Part shown: positions 1 to 64,000 of the stretch, piece after piece
Layout of the letters: every line of letters starts with the position of its first letter
How positions within the stretch are numbered: position 1 is the first letter of the stretch
NCBI RefSeq assembly: GCF_032062135.1
Contig: NC_092858.1
Location: forward strand, 170,455,787 to 170,519,786
Direction: 5' to 3'
Source of the DNA: Pyxicephalus adspersus
Lineage: Eukaryota; Chordata; Amphibia; Anura; Pyxicephalidae
DNA: 64,000 bases
The notes under the pieces: generated by a model
Seen by the model: the letters and a program-made list of their open reading frames with translations, nothing else
The model's database searches: none
What the model was told of the DNA's origin: nothing
Made by a program: the position numbers and the translations under genes

Positions 1-102
1 CCATCATCATTTTATGTACGTACAGCAGTGTGTATATTATTTAACCTCCATGTAAAAGTGAGATAGCAGTTAGATTAGGGCTACATAAATCAATAATAAA
101 AT

Positions 103-1560
103 TTGGGGACTTTGCTCCCTTCAGATTTATCACAACTGTTCCGCTTGAATTTTGCCCCTATACTTACCAATATCTTGAAAGATCTTGACAAATGGTCCTC
201 TCTGTCTGTTTCCTGGTTCGGTCGAATACAGGTCATCAAAATGAATGTCCTCCCGAGAACTCTCCTACAGCCACTAACAATTAATATACCAGCTTCCTTT
301 TTTACATCGCTGCATTCTAAAATATTTTGTTTCATTTGGAGCAAGAAGGGTCACCGCTTTAGCAGAAGCTTGTTGTTTCGGGCCAAGGGAGCTAGAGGGT
401 TTGGAGTTCATATCTCTCTCTATATTATATGGCAGCTCATCTGGTCCAGATCAAAGACTGGTTCTGGCCTTTGGAATATATACAGTGAGTTGGTGCGGAA
501 CAGGCCTTCACTTCTATACCCCTTACTGCTGCCCCGTGGCTACCAAAACTAATCTCAGCGGTCCTGGGATCCCACCCCTTAAACCATGCCACATGGAAAG
601 CTTGTCAGAAACTGCTGTGGAGGACGGGCGGTTTGTAGAGTTACGTGAACAGGGGATACAGTGGGCACAGCGTTTGGTTTCCTACGATCGATGGGTGACA
701 CTGGAGATGATGATGGCCGAGGATGGTAGCTAAAAATTGGACTTCCGGAGGGCACTGCAACTTACGCATTTCCCTAAATCTTTACCTGCAGAATACAAAT
801 CCGGCAGGACGAAAAGTCTATTTGAAAGGCTTTGTGTGGGCAGCGGCTTGAGCAGACATTTCCTCTCAGTATTGTATTTCAAATTGAATGCTGCCCCCCA
901 TAATTTTTTTGCCTGCATACTTCCAGGCTTGGGAGACTGAACTGGGATACGCATTTGATGCTGAACAAAAGGCAAAAATGCTTACCTTGGTGCATAAGGC
1001 ATCTGTCAGTATTAGGTATCAGGAATCCAGTTTTAAAATCCTGTCCAGGTGGTACAGGACACCTGAGCGTCTACACAATCTTTTTCCTGATGTTGCAGTC
1101 AGATGCTGATGCTGTGAACAAGCCAGAGGAACCATGCTCTATATTTTCTGGTCATGCCCCTAATATGTCCCTTTTGGGAACAGGTGAGGGTCCTCATGCA
1201 GGGAGTTACCATGCATAACATTCCATGGGACCCAGTTTTTTTCCTATTGCACCATAACTTGTTATCAGAAAAGGCATAAAGGAAATCCATTCTTAGACAC
1301 CTTATGGTAGTAGCTAACGCTTGCATCCCAGCGTTCTGGAAATTTAAGAACATACTGACGGTGGGTCTGTGGCTCCACAGAGTGAATGATATTATGATAA
1401 TGGAGGACCTTACAGCCGGTTTAAGCAGACCTAAGAGAAATTCAACGTTATGTGCGGTAGCTGGGTATACTACAGGGACACACTGGAGTTTAAGCACCAC
1501 GTGGATCCGAATCTCTCTACTTAGGGGTAATGCTTCCCATATATACATGGAGATGTATTC
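103..1560 (+). mobile_element. L1-type LINE ORF2, 3' portion, broken
   Basis: The + strand encodes a broken C-terminal half of an L1-like reverse transcriptase protein. LDKWSSLSVSWFGRIQVIKM and FFTSLHSKIFCFIWSKKG near 180-350, and SFKILSRWYRTPERLHNLF near 1030-1085, are typical of the region after the RT domain. Frames change at least four times, so it is dead. It lies upstream of the promoter; no host gene is seen before 2600. Confidence 0.8.
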
Positions 1561-1771
1561 TGCCTAAATTAAAGCACAATTGTTTTAAAATAATGCTGTA
1601 TGATATAGTGTCGTGAACTCTGGGTAACATGTTGGCGCTATATAATTACTGTGTAATATTATTAAATATTATAGGGTGCAAAACAGAGACATTAATACAA
1701 GAAAAAATAAACTTGTTACATTGTTGCTGCTTGGCTTCCACCATGTGGGGAGTTAGGGGTAATGCAATCAA

Positions 1772-1975
1772 TGTGTATGTAACTGTGCAAATATCAGGTC
1801 TTTACGATTCCTAAAACTGTTTTTTCTTTTAGTGAGAAGCTGTGATGGCAGAGGCACAAGCAAGTTTCACGTGGTTGGAGTTACGGGCCGTCATAAAGTT
1901 TTTGTTTCTCCAGGGAAAGTCATCAAAGGACATTCACACTGAGATGTCACAGACACTGGGGGAGAAGTGTCCTTC
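1772..1975 (+). mobile_element. Mariner transposon fragment (5' part)
   Basis: About 200 bases match, in reverse complement, the 5' part of the mariner at 51667-52889. The ATG at 1844 opens MAEAQASFTWLELRAVIKF, the N terminus of a mariner transposase. The similarity stops near 1975, so the copy is truncated. Confidence 0.75.
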
Positions 1976-2599
1976 CTTTCCCTGACGAAACAAAAACATC
2001 AAAAACACTGCTGTCTGGGATCAAGCAGAAAGAAACAAAAATCTCTCATCGGTATATTTATTGTACAACTGCACCTCCTATTTCCACCAACCTCTAACCA
2101 TTTCCTCAAGGGAGTTGCTGTTCCTACCGTTAAAGCAAGGTGTACTTACCTAAATCCCCCATACAGGTCCAATCCAGGTGCAGGAGATAATTGATGTAGT
2201 GCAGCAGATGCACCCATGCCTGCCATTTCAAGGTAATTCTTTTGGAATAATGTTCTCTGAGCTGTAAAAATTCAGGAATTGGTCACCCAGCAAAGGACTT
2301 CAGCACTGCAAAGAAAAAATGAAGGAAGTCAAGAGATTCTGAGATCTGAGCATCAGGTGACCATGGCTGTAGGGTTGGAAAAGACGGTGACTTTAACCTC
2401 ACCCGGAGGTGGCAGGAGGAAGATGGGGTTGAGGTACCTGTAATTCTATTAGTAAATTGGGGAGACGGGAAAGGCTAGAGAGTATAAGCCCACCTTTCAC
2501 TTTGGTGGAAGATAAACAAAGGCATTAAAAATAATTTATATTGTTAATATTTATAGTTTATACTGCAAAACAATGCAACATTATGTCAAACAATTCCTA
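1976..2599. other. Upstream sequence, no gene recognised
   Basis: I see no recognisable coding sequence or repeat between the mariner fragment and the putative promoter. Confidence 0.4.
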
Positions 2600-2632
2600 A
2601 AAAGCATTTCTTTACATTTTAGTCTAACCAAA

Positions 2633-2643
2633 AACATGGCGGC
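2633..2643 (+). promoter_or_regulatory. YY1-type site
   Basis: AACATGGCGGC matches the YY1 core AANATGGCGGC exactly. Such sites are usually close to the transcription start. Its ATG opens a five-codon upstream frame (2636-2653, ending TGA), which could be an upstream ORF if transcription starts above it. Confidence 0.5.
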
Positions 2644-2676
2644 GCCCAACTGAGATACATCTATACGGGAAACGCC

Positions 2677-2693
2677 CACTTCCTGCTTCCGGC
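2677..2693 (+). promoter_or_regulatory. Pair of ETS-type sites
   Basis: CACTTCCTG and GCTTCCGGC follow one another. Both hold the reverse complement of the GGAA core, and the second is the high-affinity CCGGAAG type. ETS/GABP sites next to YY1 are common in TATA-less promoters. Support is by motif only. Confidence 0.4.
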
Positions 2694-2897
2694 TCTTTCA
2701 CAGAGCTTGGTCCCTTCCATGGCAACAGCTTTCTAAGCTAATGAAGCCCCTGACACTGGGAGACTGCGAATATTACACTTGCTGCGAACTTTGATGGGAA
2801 AAGCACAAAACCAGCAAATAGCAGCTGTCTATAAATGGTACGAAGTATACTGGTGACATTTTTCTTGTCATTGCCAAACCTTCTTTTTAAAGAGTCC

Positions 2898-2910
2898 GTT
2901 GCCTAGCAAC
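2898..2910 (+). promoter_or_regulatory. X-box (RFX binding site)
   Basis: GTTGCCTAGCAAC fits the X-box consensus GTNRCC-N(0-3)-RGYAAC with a one-base spacer and both half-sites intact. It lies 80 bases before the ATG at 2991. RFX factors, often with FOXJ1, drive motile-cilium genes, including axonemal dyneins, through such sites close to the start. This supports both the gene call and the choice of first exon. Confidence 0.85.
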
Positions 2911-2990
2911 AGGGGGATCCCAACTTCTACAAAGCAGTGCACTGACATTGCCCATGTCTTCATATTAAAGGAACGAAGGAGACCTTTGCC

Positions 2991-63522
<60,532 letters not shown>

Positions 63523-64000
63523 GTTTGTGTCTCCTACCGAGAATATTAATAAGTGGATGTTTTATATTGATCTGCATTTTAAATTGATGGGTATAACTGT
63601 TACACTAAAACTAGTTCTGTAGATAAGCAGCTGTTTTCTAATAACATTAATTTGGTTCTAATGGGTAATGACCTGTAATGGATTTAGCCAAGAAAAGATT
63701 TATTATTAATTAGTGGTGGTGGTGGAAGGGTTTTCTTTTGTAAAAGTTATCTTTTTTAATGACCCATAGTCATACCTGGTCACTCTGCTTGAGTATAGTT
63801 AGAATACAACAGTTGGACTGTATTATTTACTTTGTATTTAATCTGTTTTAACAAATGTCCTTTGCAGGGTCAGGATAAAACCTTTTAATGACACCATATG
63901 TGTCAGTGAAGTTTCTCATATATCCAGGTCATGGTATATCTAATAGAAGTTGGTCATATTCAACCCAACTAGTTCTTGTAGTATTAAAGATATTGGCCCC

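Larger units (their letters stand above)
2600..2990 (+). promoter_or_regulatory. Likely DNAH7 promoter and 5' UTR
   Basis: The 390 bases before the first ATG are less repeat-like than their surroundings. They carry a YY1-type site (2633-2643), two ETS-type cores (2677-2685, 2685-2693), a GGCAAC RFX half-site (2721-2726) and a perfect X-box (2898-2910). No TATA box is placed where it would be expected. The transcription start cannot be fixed from sequence; this extent is an inference. Confidence 0.6.

Noticed and set aside
1629..1814. Short open frame after the L1 relic
   Set aside because: It spans the L1 tail and the mariner fragment boundary.

Overview
This 64 kb window is vertebrate nuclear DNA: small exons with GT-AG introns, LINE/SINE remnants, many DNA transposons and microsatellites. 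The repeats (CR1 and L2 tails, tRNA-headed SINE-like copies, several MITE families, hAT, Tc1, mariner and piggyBac-like pieces) and the protein similarity suggest a frog, more likely a non-Xenopus one. The species call is inference.

The window holds one host gene, on the + strand: the 5' two thirds of an inner-arm axonemal dynein heavy chain that I call DNAH7. It runs from an ATG at 2991 past the right edge. I place 38 exons (2991-63522, about 7.5 kb of coding sequence, about 2,500 codons). They cover the N-terminal tail, linker, AAA1, AAA2, part of AAA3, an EF-hand, AAA4 and the start of the stalk coiled coil. From exon 4 to exon 34, and again from exon 35 to exon 38, splice phases agree at every junction. 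The likely promoter at 2.6-2.95 kb has a perfect RFX X-box (2898-2910), as expected for a ciliary gene.

The gene is not intact as given. (1) The AAA3 Walker B exon and the exon after it are missing between 56704 and 58194. An exon that looks like the second of these, with matching splice phases, sits 48 kb upstream in intron 1 at 8120-8246, same strand, between two transposon relics. (2) There is an in-frame TGA at 43619-43621 in AAA1, where the family has Cys. (3) There is an in-frame TAA at 59950-59952 between the EF-hand and AAA4. (4) The phases of exons 2, 3 and 4 do not agree under the simplest model. The rest reads cleanly with good splice sites, so a recently damaged allele, a rearrangement or assembly error are all possible; sequence alone cannot decide.

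Layout: 0.1-1.6 kb L1 ORF2 relic; 1.77-1.98 kb mariner fragment; 2.6-3.0 kb promoter and exon 1; 3-14.8 kb introns 1-3, very repeat-rich, with a 1.4 kb direct repeat pair flanking exons 2-3; 14.8-25.1 kb tail exons, with a transposon relic at 22.0-24.5 kb that contains its own 0.85 kb tandem duplication; 25.2-27.3 kb a tandem duplication that copied the exon 10 acceptor and first 50 bases; 27.3-41.3 kb linker exons; 42-48 kb AAA1 with a 206-base N gap; 48.9-51.4 kb AAA2; 51.7-52.9 kb mariner on the opposite strand; 53.6-58.4 kb AAA3; 59.7-61.1 kb EF-hand and AAA4; 63.2-63.5 kb stalk. A roughly 220 bp foldback MITE occurs 13 times across the window.
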